From assembly GCF_007874125.1 (NCBI RefSeq), contig NZ_CP040128.1, positions 1,922,001-1,986,000 on the forward strand: a stretch of DNA of 64,000 nt, read 5' to 3'. The notes under the pieces were generated by a model, which saw nothing but the letters and a program-made list of their open reading frames with translations, was not told where the DNA came from and made no database searches. This DNA comes from Noviherbaspirillum sp. UKPF54. GTDB taxonomy: Bacteria > Pseudomonadota > Gammaproteobacteria > Burkholderiales > Burkholderiaceae_D. The translations under genes were made by a program, and so were the position numbers. Positions 43,001 to 50,733 of the stretch are shown here, one piece after another (positions within the stretch are counted from its first letter, which is position 1; each line of letters starts with the position of its first letter).

Positions 43001-44093
43001 CCTGCACGGCGTGTACGCGACCATCTATGCGCCGTTCTGGTACCGCCTGCTGGGCGCCAAGGTCGGCCGCAATGCCGAGATTTCGTCGGCGCTGGGCGTG
43101 GTGCCCGACATGCTCACGCTAGGCGACGAAACCTTCATCGCCGACGCGGTGATGCTGGGCGACGAGCAGATCGACGGCGGCTGGATGTCGGTGCAGCCCA
43201 CCGTCATCTCGCGCCGCAGCTTCGTCGGCAACGGCGCCTACGTCCCGGATGGCACCGTGCTGCCGGAAAACGCCCTGATCGGCGTGCATACCCGCACGCC
43301 GCGCAACGACCAGATGCGCGAAGGCGACACCTGGCTCGGATCGCCGCCGATCAACCTGCCGGCGCGCGAACAACTGAGCGGCTTCCCGGAATCGCTCACC
43401 TTCCGCCCGTCGCTGCTGCGACGCGTCTGCCGCGGCGTCATCGAAACCTTCCGCATCGTCGCGCCGCATGCGATCGTGACCGCGGTAGGCTATACCGTGG
43501 TGCTGGACGTAATGTCGGTCGCCGGTGCCGGCCGCTGGTTCGACGTGATTTCGAAACTGGCCATCGCAGGCCTGCTGTTCGGCATCGGCACGCTGCTGTT
43601 CGTCGCCGCGCTCAAGTGGCTGCTGCTGGGCCGCTACAAGGCCGCCACCAAGCCGATGTGGACGCCGTTCGTTTGGCTGTCGGAAGCGGTGACCAACATG
43701 TACGAAGGCATCACCGTGCCCAACTTCATGCGCTACCTGCGCGGCACGCCGATGCTGCCGCTGGCATTCAACCTGTTCGGCTGCCGTATCGGCCGCGGGG
43801 TGTACATGGACACCACCGACATTACCGAATTCGACTGCGTGAAGATCGGCGACTACAGCGAGATCAATGCGCTGGCTTGCCCGCAGACGCACCTGTTCGA
43901 GGACCGGGTCATGAAGATCGATCAGGTCACGATCGGCAAGGGCGTCTACCTGGGTCCGCGCAGCGCCGTGCTGTTCAGCGCCAACGTGGCCGACGGCGCG
44001 AAGGTCGGCGCGCTGACGCTGGTGATGAAGGGCGAGTTCATTCCGGCCAATTCGAGCTGGCGCGGCTGCCCGGCGGCGCCAGCTCGTGGCTGA
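40020..44093 (+). CDS. Pls/PosA-family single-module NRPS (A-T-membrane acyltransferase-like)
   Basis: A 1357-residue enzyme. The adenylation domain (about 40-535) has YTSGSTGKPKG, NSYGPTEAT, YRTGDLARI and the final GKIDRK lysine motif. A carrier domain (about 545-625) carries its phosphopantetheine Ser583 in LGGHSLF. No condensation or thioesterase domain follows; instead there are six or more membrane helices and left-handed beta-helix (hexapeptide) regions (about 760-860, 1010-1090 and 1270-1340), the hallmark of Pls/PosA poly-amino-acid ligases such as epsilon-poly-lysine synthetase. The amino acid used cannot be stated. The gene overlaps a phosphopantetheinyl transferase gene, which would activate it. 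Confidence 0.92.
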   Translation: MISAFADDAPTALSPSAELPAREPACDQPILLGPIRPDLIRDEVLADLLEATAARVPEQAALMYENQTLTYRELNERADTVASKLLAAGVRPGQIIGLWLPRGIDLLVMQAGIAKTGAAWLPFDADTPVDRIAICLEDATSPGIVSCAEFAPRLAELGSPVWTAEQLLEPAQGPLQRRAGALPSHPAYVIYTSGSTGKPKGIEISQGAICHFLRSENSVLGIRADDRVYQGFSVAFDMSFEEIWISYLIGATLWIAPKELATDPEALPVALANNHVTVLHAVPTLLALFEQDVPSLRLINLGGEMCPEALVARWARSGRQVFNSYGPTEATVSASMAELRAGEPVTIGCPLPNYGLLVIDPATENGMQLQNRGDTGELCITGPGVALGYLGRPELTAEKFLPNPWAGDSRHHARLYRTGDLARIDADGRVQCLGRTDDQVKIRGFRVELGEIEAVLARQPGVGTAAVVLRKEDGIEQLIAFIVAEGGAKLSAADLRGALAECLPPYMVPGHFEMLDEMPRLISGKIDRKVLKARPLAAVTAADGSDMPQTPAEEALFAAVASLFPGQPITRAADFFSDLGGHSLFAARLASALRAHPGFTHVTVRDIYQNRSIGRIAEAIAQAPEAPTADKAADAAPAARPSALKRWICGAAQAAAVPVLVTIRMGQWLAPFFTYHFFTGDPGDSIPRAIAASVGVFLLATLLEFAIAIAGKWLIAGRLKPGRYPLWGLTYYRWWLADRLVESAPTYLLGGSSLYTWWLRALGAKIGHEVLIGSITLRAPDLLSIGSGASIGNAVNFENARVQDGELRLGTIALGDDAYVGSYAVLEGNTAIENFGHLEGQSALGEGTRVPAKRVWTGSPARDSGPFDPASLRARPQVSGLRLAGEAMFFLLGALAIAALFFLPVFPSFMLIDWFSDPDHLAWMQTSSPWLLMVKYFVLALPASALLIVCTALISAGIRWTVLPRMKAGSWPVHSAVYCGKWLVNQIQESSLNILHGVYATIYAPFWYRLLGAKVGRNAEISSALGVVPDMLTLGDETFIADAVMLGDEQIDGGWMSVQPTVISRRSFVGNGAYVPDGTVLPENALIGVHTRTPRNDQMREGDTWLGSPPINLPAREQLSGFPESLTFRPSLLRRVCRGVIETFRIVAPHAIVTAVGYTVVLDVMSVAGAGRWFDVISKLAIAGLLFGIGTLLFVAALKWLLLGRYKAATKPMWTPFVWLSEAVTNMYEGITVPNFMRYLRGTPMLPLAFNLFGCRIGRGVYMDTTDITEFDCVKIGDYSEINALACPQTHLFEDRVMKIDQVTIGKGVYLGPRSAVLFSANVADGAKVGALTLVMKGEFIPANSSWRGCPAAPARG

Positions 44094-44742
44094 GCGGCTG
44101 AGCGGCGGCACGCAACAAGGCGCGGATCGCCCGGCGCTGGAAACATGGCGGTGGAACGGTCCCGGCTCATTGCGAGCCGGGGCGCCAAGCGCCGATGGCG
44201 GCCCCATGGGCCCGATAGTACTAAGTATCGCCACCCCCGACACTCCCATCCGCGACGCCGCGCGCCAGCTGGCGCGCGATGCGCTGCGCGAAGCGCTGGG
44301 TATCCTGCTCGACCGCGCACCGCGCGACATCCCCCTGATTTCCCGCCCCGGCGAACCGCTCCGGCTTGACCTGCCGGACTGCCGCGTCGGCCTGTCTCTC
44401 AGCCACGAGCCTGGCCTCACGCTGGCAGCGATCAATATGCACGGCCCGGTCGGCATCGACCTGATGCGTATCGAAAGGAAAATAGACTGGTTATCCGACT
44501 GGGAACCGGTTGCGCATGATTACCTCGGGCCGCAAGCCGCGGCGCGCATCGGCGATCTTCCGCGCGCGCAACGGGCAGAAGCGTTCGCACGCGCCTGGAC
44601 ACGGCTCGAAGCGCGCCTGAAGTGCCGCGCCATGCCGCTTCAGGAGTGGAGCCCGGCACTGGAACAGCAGCTGGCATGTTGCAGGACTTGCGACATCGCC
44701 TTGCCGGAGGGCCTGGTCGGAACGCTTGCTGTTTGCGCTTGA
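44086..44742 (+). CDS. 4'-phosphopantetheinyl transferase superfamily protein
   Basis: Transfers phosphopantetheine from CoA to a carrier protein Ser, here probably Ser583 of the adjacent NRPS. It has up to 218 residues: SLSHEPGLTLAAI and VGIDLMRIER supply the first metal-binding motif, and FARAWTRLEARLK the second; Leu stands where many members have Lys (WTxKEA). GTG 44086 overlaps the NRPS end, whereas ATG 44206 gives a shorter 178-residue form; neither has a good ribosome site, so the start is uncertain. Confidence 0.85.
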   Translation: MAERLSGGTQQGADRPALETWRWNGPGSLRAGAPSADGGPMGPIVLSIATPDTPIRDAARQLARDALREALGILLDRAPRDIPLISRPGEPLRLDLPDCRVGLSLSHEPGLTLAAINMHGPVGIDLMRIERKIDWLSDWEPVAHDYLGPQAAARIGDLPRAQRAEAFARAWTRLEARLKCRAMPLQEWSPALEQQLACCRTCDIALPEGLVGTLAVCA

Positions 44743-44788
44743 AGGGAGCACGGAGGGACGCTTACCTTCCCGCCCTCCGCATCCGGGC

Positions 44789-45169
44789 TTACTCGAACGG
44801 CGGCAGCGCCGGCTTCTCGACGGATTTGCCCGCTGCAGCCCAGGCGTCGAATCCGCCCGCGATCGACTTTACATGCGAGTAGCCCATGTCCTGCAGCGCG
44901 CAGGCCGCCAGCGCTGCCCGGCCGCTGGTCTTGCAATACAAAACGATATTCAGGTCGCGCGAACTCATTTCCGGCATGCTGCTCATCCTGAATTCGAGCA
45001 TGCCGCGCGAAATGTGCAGCGCGCCGGGAATGTGGCCGGCGGCGAACTCTTCCGCCTCGCGCACATCCAGCAAGACGTCGGCGTCGCGGATCGCCTGCTC
45101 GGCTTCGTCCGGCGAAATTTCCCGGATACGCGCCTTGGCGGCAGTCACCAGGTCGTGTGCATTTTTCAT
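44789..45169 (-). CDS. Rhodanese-domain protein
   Basis: A 126-residue single-domain sulfurtransferase: VLLDVREAEEFAAGHIPGALHI and the active loop CKTSGR, with GGFDAW at the end. It can carry persulfide sulfur. The start 45169 has AAGAG upstream. No signal peptide. It is the first of four genes read to the left in the sulfide cluster region. Confidence 0.92.
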   Translation of the reverse strand: MKNAHDLVTAAKARIREISPDEAEQAIRDADVLLDVREAEEFAAGHIPGALHISRGMLEFRMSSMPEMSSRDLNIVLYCKTSGRAALAACALQDMGYSHVKSIAGGFDAWAAAGKSVEKPALPPFE

Positions 45170-45223
45170 GTTCACTCTTTCAATCGTTAAAATTCCGCAC
45201 TTCGCCGGATCAGCGTCTCCGGC

Positions 45224-45580
45224 CTACTCCGCGCCCGAAAACTGCTCGAACGCCGCGACCGCGTTCGCCGAATACATCAGCGACGGGCCGCCGCCCATGT
45301 ACACCGCCATTCCCAGCGCTTCCTCGAGCTCGGCCTTGGTCGCGCCGAGCTTGACCAGCGCCTGCACGTGAAAGCCGATGCAGGCATCGCAGTGCGCCGC
45401 CACGCCCAGCGCCAGCGCGATCAGCTCCTTGGTCTTCTTGTCGAGCGCACCGTCGCGCGTCGCAGCCCGCGCCAGTTCGCTGAAACCTTTCATCACATCG
45501 GGAATGTCGCTGCGCAGCGTGGCAAGGTTTTTCGATACGGACTGTGTCAGTTCGCGATAATCGGGCGGGAACGAGCTCAT
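45224..45580 (-). CDS. AhpD-like carboxymuconolactone-decarboxylase-family protein
   Basis: A 118-residue helical protein with the CxxC peroxidase-type active site in AHCDACIGFHVQAL and the EALGMAVYMGGGPSLMY end. These small proteins act as thiol peroxidases or reductants. Its ATG follows GAGAGGA. It lies between the rhodanese and ArsR genes on the same strand, suggesting thiol or sulfur stress. Confidence 0.92.
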   Translation of the reverse strand: MSSFPPDYRELTQSVSKNLATLRSDIPDVMKGFSELARAATRDGALDKKTKELIALALGVAAHCDACIGFHVQALVKLGATKAELEEALGMAVYMGGGPSLMYSANAVAAFEQFSGAE

Positions 45581-45716
45581 TGTTTTCCTCTCTGAAGTCG
45601 GCGTTGCATCGGCCCGTGCTTTGCATTGGCGCCCACGGACAAGGCGCTGACAACTTTCGCATCACCGGGCCGCGCCATGCGCAGCGGCCCTTGCCGCCGG
45701 GCGCGCACGGCATGCA

Positions 45717-46076
45717 TCAAGACTGCTCCTTCGCGCGCCCCGCGTTCTGCACGAACGCCTCGCGCTCGCGCGCCGACTGCTCGAACTGGCGCGCGATGCT
45801 GCCACATACCAGATCGCAAAGCTGGTAGACCGATTCGTCGGCGATCCGGTAATACACGCTGGTGCCACGGTTCTCGCGCGCCACCAGGCCGTGCTTGCTC
45901 AGGACCGCCAGATGGCGCGAGATGTTGGCGGAGGTGTAGTCGCACAGCTGCGCCAGCTCCCCCACGTTGCGCTCGCCCTCGCGCAGCAGGCTCAGGATGC
46001 GCAGACGCGTGGGCTCCGACAAGGCTTGAAAATACGCCGCGACCTGCCCCAGCGCTTCGATTGGTAGTCCTTCCAT
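45717..46076 (-). CDS. ArsR-family repressor, possibly persulfide sensing
   Basis: A 119-residue winged-helix repressor: LSEPTRLRILSLL, then ELAQLCDYTSANISRHLAVL as recognition helix and a VARENRGTSVYYRI wing. Cys occurs in the recognition region (QLCDY) and twice in the last helix (LCDLVC), the arrangement used by BigR/SqrR-type sulfur sensors rather than the classical arsenic CxC, although metal sensing cannot be excluded. ATG 46076 with AAGGTGAG upstream is preferred to a GTG at 46115. It is divergent from the RND operon, which it likely represses through the palindrome at 46143. Confidence 0.9.
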   Translation of the reverse strand: MEGLPIEALGQVAAYFQALSEPTRLRILSLLREGERNVGELAQLCDYTSANISRHLAVLSKHGLVARENRGTSVYYRIADESVYQLCDLVCGSIARQFEQSAREREAFVQNAGRAKEQS

Positions 46077-46142
46077 AGTTGCACTCACCTTACATGTCAG
46101 GACGTCATTTTGCACTATCGCACTCCTGCCGTGTGTAAATGT

Positions 46143-46154
46143 ACGTAATTACGT
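46143..46154. promoter_or_regulatory. Palindromic operator candidate between arsR-like and RND genes
   Basis: ACGTAATTACGT is a perfect 12-base palindrome in the 173-base divergent gap. The surrounding AT-rich stretch (46130-46190) contains a second TAATTCATTA palindrome. Both are suitable ArsR-family targets. Confidence 0.65.
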
Positions 46155-46249
46155 TCTTGCGTATTTAATTCATTAGTTACATAATAAACGAGAAGGCCGC
46201 AAAATGCACGTCCTTTTGGCGGTCTCGAAGCTTGAACGGGAGAAGGTGT

Positions 46250-47293
46250 ATGAAAAGAAAATTTCTAATTGGCGCGCAGGTCGTCCTTGTTCTCATGCAA
46301 GGAAGCCTCGCGCTGGCAGCGCCAGCGGGACTGGCGACCGCCATGGTCCAAAGCACGGGAGCGGCCGACAGCGCCGGCTTCGACGGCGTGGTCGAAGCGG
46401 TACGGCAAACCGTGATCGCCGCCCAGGTGTCCGGCGCGGTGGTCGCGCTGCCGGTAAAGGCAGGCGACGTCGTCAAGCAAGGCCAGGTGTTGGCCCGCAT
46501 CGACGCGCGCGCCGCCGCGCAAAACAGCGCCGCCAGCGAAGCGCAGGTGGTGGCCGCGCGCTCTGCGCTGGATGTCGCTACCCGCGACGTCGAACGCCAG
46601 CGCCAGCTATTCAAGAAACAGTACATCAGCGAAGCCGCGCTGGAACGGGCCGAAGCCCAGTACCGCGCGACCTCGGCGCAACTGAAAGCCCAGATCGCGC
46701 AGGCCAGCGCGGCAAACATCCAGTCGAATTTCTACGTCGTCAAGGCGCCCTACGACGGCGTCGTCGCCGACGTGCCGGTCACGCTGGGCGACATGGCGAT
46801 GCCCGGTCGGCCGCTCTTGACGATGTACGATCCGGCCGCGCTGCGCGTCACCGCCTCGGTGCCGCAGACCGCGCTGGCCCGCATGGCTGCCGGCCAGCCG
46901 GTGAAGATCGAGCTGCCGGGTCTGCCCGGCGAGCGCCAGTGGCTCACGCGCCCGCAAGTGCAGGTACTGCCGACCATCGACGCCGGCACCCATTCGGCGC
47001 AGGTACGCGTGGCGCTGCCGGGCGACGTGAAGGATGTCACCCCGGGCATGTTCGCGCGGGTCTGGCTGCCGGTTGAAGGTGAAAACAAGGCTCGCCTCTA
47101 TGTGCCCACGTCCGCCGTGGTGCGGCGCGCCGAGATGACGGGCGTATATGTGATCGACGCCCACGGCCGTCCGGTATTGCGCCAGGTGCGCCTTGGCCGC
47201 GCGCAGGATAACACGGTCGAAGTGCTGGCAGGCGTGGCTGCCGGAGAGCGCGTGGCCACCGATCCGCAAGCCGCAGCGAAGGGCCGGCAATGA
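46250..47293 (+). CDS. RND efflux periplasmic adaptor (membrane fusion protein)
   Basis: A 347-residue adaptor with a signal peptide, a lipoyl half-motif (AQVSGAVVALPVKAGDVVKQGQVL region), a short coiled coil (about 85-140), a matching YVVKAPYDGVV half-motif and a beta-barrel part. GAAGGTG precedes ATG 46250. It overlaps the permease start (ATGA), the usual arrangement for an RND pair. Confidence 0.93.
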   Translation: MKRKFLIGAQVVLVLMQGSLALAAPAGLATAMVQSTGAADSAGFDGVVEAVRQTVIAAQVSGAVVALPVKAGDVVKQGQVLARIDARAAAQNSAASEAQVVAARSALDVATRDVERQRQLFKKQYISEAALERAEAQYRATSAQLKAQIAQASAANIQSNFYVVKAPYDGVVADVPVTLGDMAMPGRPLLTMYDPAALRVTASVPQTALARMAAGQPVKIELPGLPGERQWLTRPQVQVLPTIDAGTHSAQVRVALPGDVKDVTPGMFARVWLPVEGENKARLYVPTSAVVRRAEMTGVYVIDAHGRPVLRQVRLGRAQDNTVEVLAGVAAGERVATDPQAAAKGRQ

Positions 47294-50200
47294 ACGGGCG
47301 ATTGGGAATTTCCGGCCGCATCGCAGCCTTCTTCCAGGGCGCACGCATCACGCCGCTCCTGGCGCTGGCAGCGCTGTTGCTAGGCGCGTTCGCGGTGCTG
47401 GTCACGCCGCGCGAGGAAGAACCGCAGATTAATGTAACCATGGCCAACGTGCTGATTCCCTTCCCCGGCGCATCGGTCGGGGACGTGGAACAGATGGTGG
47501 CGACACCTGCAGAACAGGTGCTGTCGCAGATCGCCGGCGTGGAACACGTGATGTCGGTGTCGCGCCCCGGCATCGCAGTGATGACGGTGCAGTTCAAGGT
47601 TGGCGTGCCGCGCACCGAGGCGCTGGTGCGCCTGTACGACACCGTCAACGCCAATGCCGACTGGCTGCCGAAGGGCCTGGGCGTGCTTGATCCGCTGATC
47701 AAGCCGAAAGGCATCGACGACGTGCCCATCGTCACGCTCACGCTCTACAGCAGGAACCCGCAAACCGGCGCCTATGACCTGGAGCGCATCGCGCACAGCA
47801 TCGAAGCCGACCTCAAGCGCGTGCCTGGCACGCGCGAGGTCACGACGATCGGCGGGCCCGGCCGCGCCGTGCTGGTCGAACTCGACCCGGCGCGCATGAC
47901 CGGCTCCGGCGTGACCGTGCAGGACCTGCGTGTAGCCTTGCAATCGGCCAATCTCGGTCTGCCGGTGGGAGAACTGCTCGTCGGCAATCGCGCGGTCGCC
48001 GTCGAATCCGGCCCCTTCCTGAAGGATGCGCGCGAAATCGGCGAGCTGGTGGTCGCGGTTCGCGACGGCAAGCCGGTATTCCTGCAGGATGTGGCGACGG
48101 TACGCGACGGCCCGCTGCCCGCCGCCCGTTATGTCTGGTACGGCAGCGCCGGCAAGGACACCGGCGAATATCCGGCGGTGACAATCGCCGTCACCAAGAA
48201 GCCGGGGGAGAACGCGATCGACGTCGCCAATGCATTGATGCATCGCGTCGAAGCGCTGAAGAATACGGTGATCCCGCCCGAGGTGCAGGTGGCCGAGACG
48301 CGCAACTACGGCGCGACCGCCAACGACAAGGCACAGAAGCTGATCCAGAAGCTGCTGTTCGCCACGGCGTCCGTGGTGGCGCTGGTGTTCCTCGCGCTGG
48401 GCCGGCGCGAAGCCGCAATCGTCGGCACCGCCGTGATCCTGACGCTGACCGTCACCTTGTTCGCTTCCTGGGCCTGGGGCTTCACGCTGAACCGGGTGTC
48501 GCTGTTCGCGCTGATCTTCTCGATCGGCATCCTGGTTGACGATGCGATCGTGGTGGTGGAAAACATCCACCGTCACCAGCAACTGTCGCCCGGCAAGTCG
48601 CTGGCCGAAATCATCCCGCACGCGGTCGACGAAGTCGGCGGTCCGACCATCCTCGCCACCCTGACCGTGATCGCCGCGCTGTTGCCGATGGCCTTCGTGT
48701 CCGGACTGATGGGCCCGTACATGAGCCCGATCCCGATCAACGCCAGCATGGGCATGCTGCTGTCGCTGGCGATCGCATTCGCGATCACCCCGTGGCTGGC
48801 GCGCCTGTGGATGAAGGCCGTGCATGGTGAAGGACATGGCAACGCACACAGCGGCCTGTCGGCCAAGCTGGCGCCTGTCTTCACGCGCATCTTCCGCCCC
48901 TTCCTGGATGACGCGCGCGGCAAGCGCAACCGCCGCCTGCTGGGCCTGGGCGTGGCCGGCCTGATCGCGCTGTCGATGCTGCTGCCGGCGACCGGTCTGG
49001 TGCTGCTGAAGATGCTCCCGTTCGACAACAAGTCGGAGTTCCAGGTCGTGGTCGACATGCCGGCCGGCACTCCGGTCGAGCAGACGGCGGCCGTGCTGCA
49101 CGAACTCGGCGGCTATCTCGCCACGGTGCCGGAAGTCACCGACTACCAGGCGTACGCAGGCACCGCGGCACCGATCAACTTCAACGGCCTGGTGCGCCAG
49201 TATTACCTGCGCAGCGGCGGCGAGGTCGGCGACATCCAGGTCAACCTGGTCGACAAGCATCACCGCTCCGAGCAGAGCCATGCGATCGCCACCCGCGTGC
49301 GCCCGGAACTTCAGAAGATCGCCAAGCGCTTCGGCGCCAACGTGAAGGTGGTCGAAGTGCCGCCGGGCCCGCCGGTGCTGGCGCCCATCGTCGCCGAAAT
49401 CTACGGCCCCGAGGCCGAGGGCCGGCGCCAGGTGGCCAAGGCGGTGCGCGCCGCGTTCGACAAGACGGCCGGCGTGGTCGATGTCGACGACAGCAGCATC
49501 ACTGCCGCGCCCAAGACCATGCTGCTGGTGGACCGCCGCAAGGCCGCACTGCTGGGAGTGCCGCAGCAGGCGATCGTCACCACGCTGCGCGCGGGGCTTG
49601 CGGGCGAAGCGGCCAGCTACCTGCATGACGACAGCAAGTACCCGGCTGCCGCCATGCTGCAGCTGCCGGCCGAGCGCCAGGGCGACCTCGACACGCTGCT
49701 GCAGCTGGCGGTGCGTTCGGCTGCCGGCAAACTGGTGCCGATCCGCGAGCTGGTCCGCGTCAGCAACAGCGAGCGCGAACAGCCGGTCTATCACAAGGAC
49801 CTGCTGCCGGTGAATTTCGTGGTGGCCGACATGGCGGGGAAAATCGACAGTCCGCTGTACGGCCTGTTCTCGATGCGCAAGGATATCGCGTCCGTGCAAA
49901 CACCGGGGGGCGGCGGGCTGACCGAGTACTTCATCCGCCAGCCGGAGGACCCGTACCGCGGCTATGCGATCAAGTGGGACGGCGAATGGCAGATCACCTA
50001 TGAGACGTTCCGCGACATGGGCGCCGCCTACGCGGTCGGCCTGGTGCTGATCTACCTGCTGGTGGTCGCGCAATTCGGTTCCTACCTGACGCCGCTGATC
50101 ATCATGGCGCCGATCCCGCTGACCATCATCGGCGTCATGCCCGGCCATGCGCTGCTCGGCGCGCAATACACCGCGACCAGCATGATCGGCATGATCGCGC

Positions 50201-50511
50201 TGGCCGGCATCATCGTGCGCAATTCGATCCTGCTGGTGGACTTCATCAACCTGCAGGTGCGCGCCGGCGTGCCGTTCAAGGAAGCGGTGGTCAATTCGGC
50301 CATCACGCGCGCCCAGCCGATCATGCTGACCGGCCTGGCCGCCATGCTGGGCGCGTTCTTCATCCTGGACGACCCGATCTTCAACGGGCTGGCGATCTCG
50401 CTGATCTTCGGCATCCTGGTGTCCACCATGCTCACGCTGGTGGTGATTCCGCTGCTGTACTACACCGCCTATCGCAACCGTCTCGCTTTTATCACGCAAC
50501 AAGGAGTATGA
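47290..50511 (+). CDS. RND-family efflux permease
   Basis: A 1073-residue inner-membrane antiporter with twelve membrane helices and two large periplasmic loops. Helix 4 has the proton-relay pair in SIGILVDDAIVVVENI; GMIALAGIIVRNSILLVDF lies in helix 10-11. It belongs to the AcrB-like superfamily, in the subgroup with shorter loops, and the substrate is unknown. Adaptor, permease, small DUF2892 protein and outer-membrane channel follow each other with gaps of ten bases or fewer. Confidence 0.94.
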   Translation: MNGRLGISGRIAAFFQGARITPLLALAALLLGAFAVLVTPREEEPQINVTMANVLIPFPGASVGDVEQMVATPAEQVLSQIAGVEHVMSVSRPGIAVMTVQFKVGVPRTEALVRLYDTVNANADWLPKGLGVLDPLIKPKGIDDVPIVTLTLYSRNPQTGAYDLERIAHSIEADLKRVPGTREVTTIGGPGRAVLVELDPARMTGSGVTVQDLRVALQSANLGLPVGELLVGNRAVAVESGPFLKDAREIGELVVAVRDGKPVFLQDVATVRDGPLPAARYVWYGSAGKDTGEYPAVTIAVTKKPGENAIDVANALMHRVEALKNTVIPPEVQVAETRNYGATANDKAQKLIQKLLFATASVVALVFLALGRREAAIVGTAVILTLTVTLFASWAWGFTLNRVSLFALIFSIGILVDDAIVVVENIHRHQQLSPGKSLAEIIPHAVDEVGGPTILATLTVIAALLPMAFVSGLMGPYMSPIPINASMGMLLSLAIAFAITPWLARLWMKAVHGEGHGNAHSGLSAKLAPVFTRIFRPFLDDARGKRNRRLLGLGVAGLIALSMLLPATGLVLLKMLPFDNKSEFQVVVDMPAGTPVEQTAAVLHELGGYLATVPEVTDYQAYAGTAAPINFNGLVRQYYLRSGGEVGDIQVNLVDKHHRSEQSHAIATRVRPELQKIAKRFGANVKVVEVPPGPPVLAPIVAEIYGPEAEGRRQVAKAVRAAFDKTAGVVDVDDSSITAAPKTMLLVDRRKAALLGVPQQAIVTTLRAGLAGEAASYLHDDSKYPAAAMLQLPAERQGDLDTLLQLAVRSAAGKLVPIRELVRVSNSEREQPVYHKDLLPVNFVVADMAGKIDSPLYGLFSMRKDIASVQTPGGGGLTEYFIRQPEDPYRGYAIKWDGEWQITYETFRDMGAAYAVGLVLIYLLVVAQFGSYLTPLIIMAPIPLTIIGVMPGHALLGAQYTATSMIGMIALAGIIVRNSILLVDFINLQVRAGVPFKEAVVNSAITRAQPIMLTGLAAMLGAFFILDDPIFNGLAISLIFGILVSTMLTLVVIPLLYYTAYRNRLAFITQQGV

Positions 50512-50513
50512 CC

Positions 50514-50723
50514 ATGAGTTCCTGGCAAATCGTCCGCATCGTCGCAGGCACATTCATCCTGCTGTCGCTGGCGCTGGGCATCCCCGGCAGCCCGCTGTTC
50601 GTCAGCCAGTGGTGGCTGGCGTTCACCGCCTTCGTCGGCGCCAACCTGCTGCAAAGCGGCTTCACCAAGTGGTGCATGATGGAGACGATCCTGCGCAAGC
50701 TCGGCGCGCGCCCCGGCTGCTAA
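50514..50723 (+). CDS. DUF2892 (YgaP-like) small membrane protein
   Basis: A 69-residue protein with two membrane helices. IVRIVAGTFILLSLALG and FVGANLLQSGFTKWC match the DUF2892 family, which forms the membrane part of the rhodanese YgaP. The rhodanese part is absent here, but a separate rhodanese gene lies in the same operon. AAGGAG fits ATG 50514 better than ATG 50508. Confidence 0.9.
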   Translation: MSSWQIVRIVAGTFILLSLALGIPGSPLFVSQWWLAFTAFVGANLLQSGFTKWCMMETILRKLGARPGC

Positions 50724-50733
50724 GGAGGCCATC

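Noticed and set aside
40074..43007. Long open frame antisense to the NRPS
   Set aside because: Complementary strand of an unambiguous adenylation and carrier domain; composition is low-complexity.
47380..50553. A 1057-codon antisense frame opposite the RND permease
   Set aside because: Shadow of a well-supported transporter; product is His/Arg/Gln-rich with no domain.
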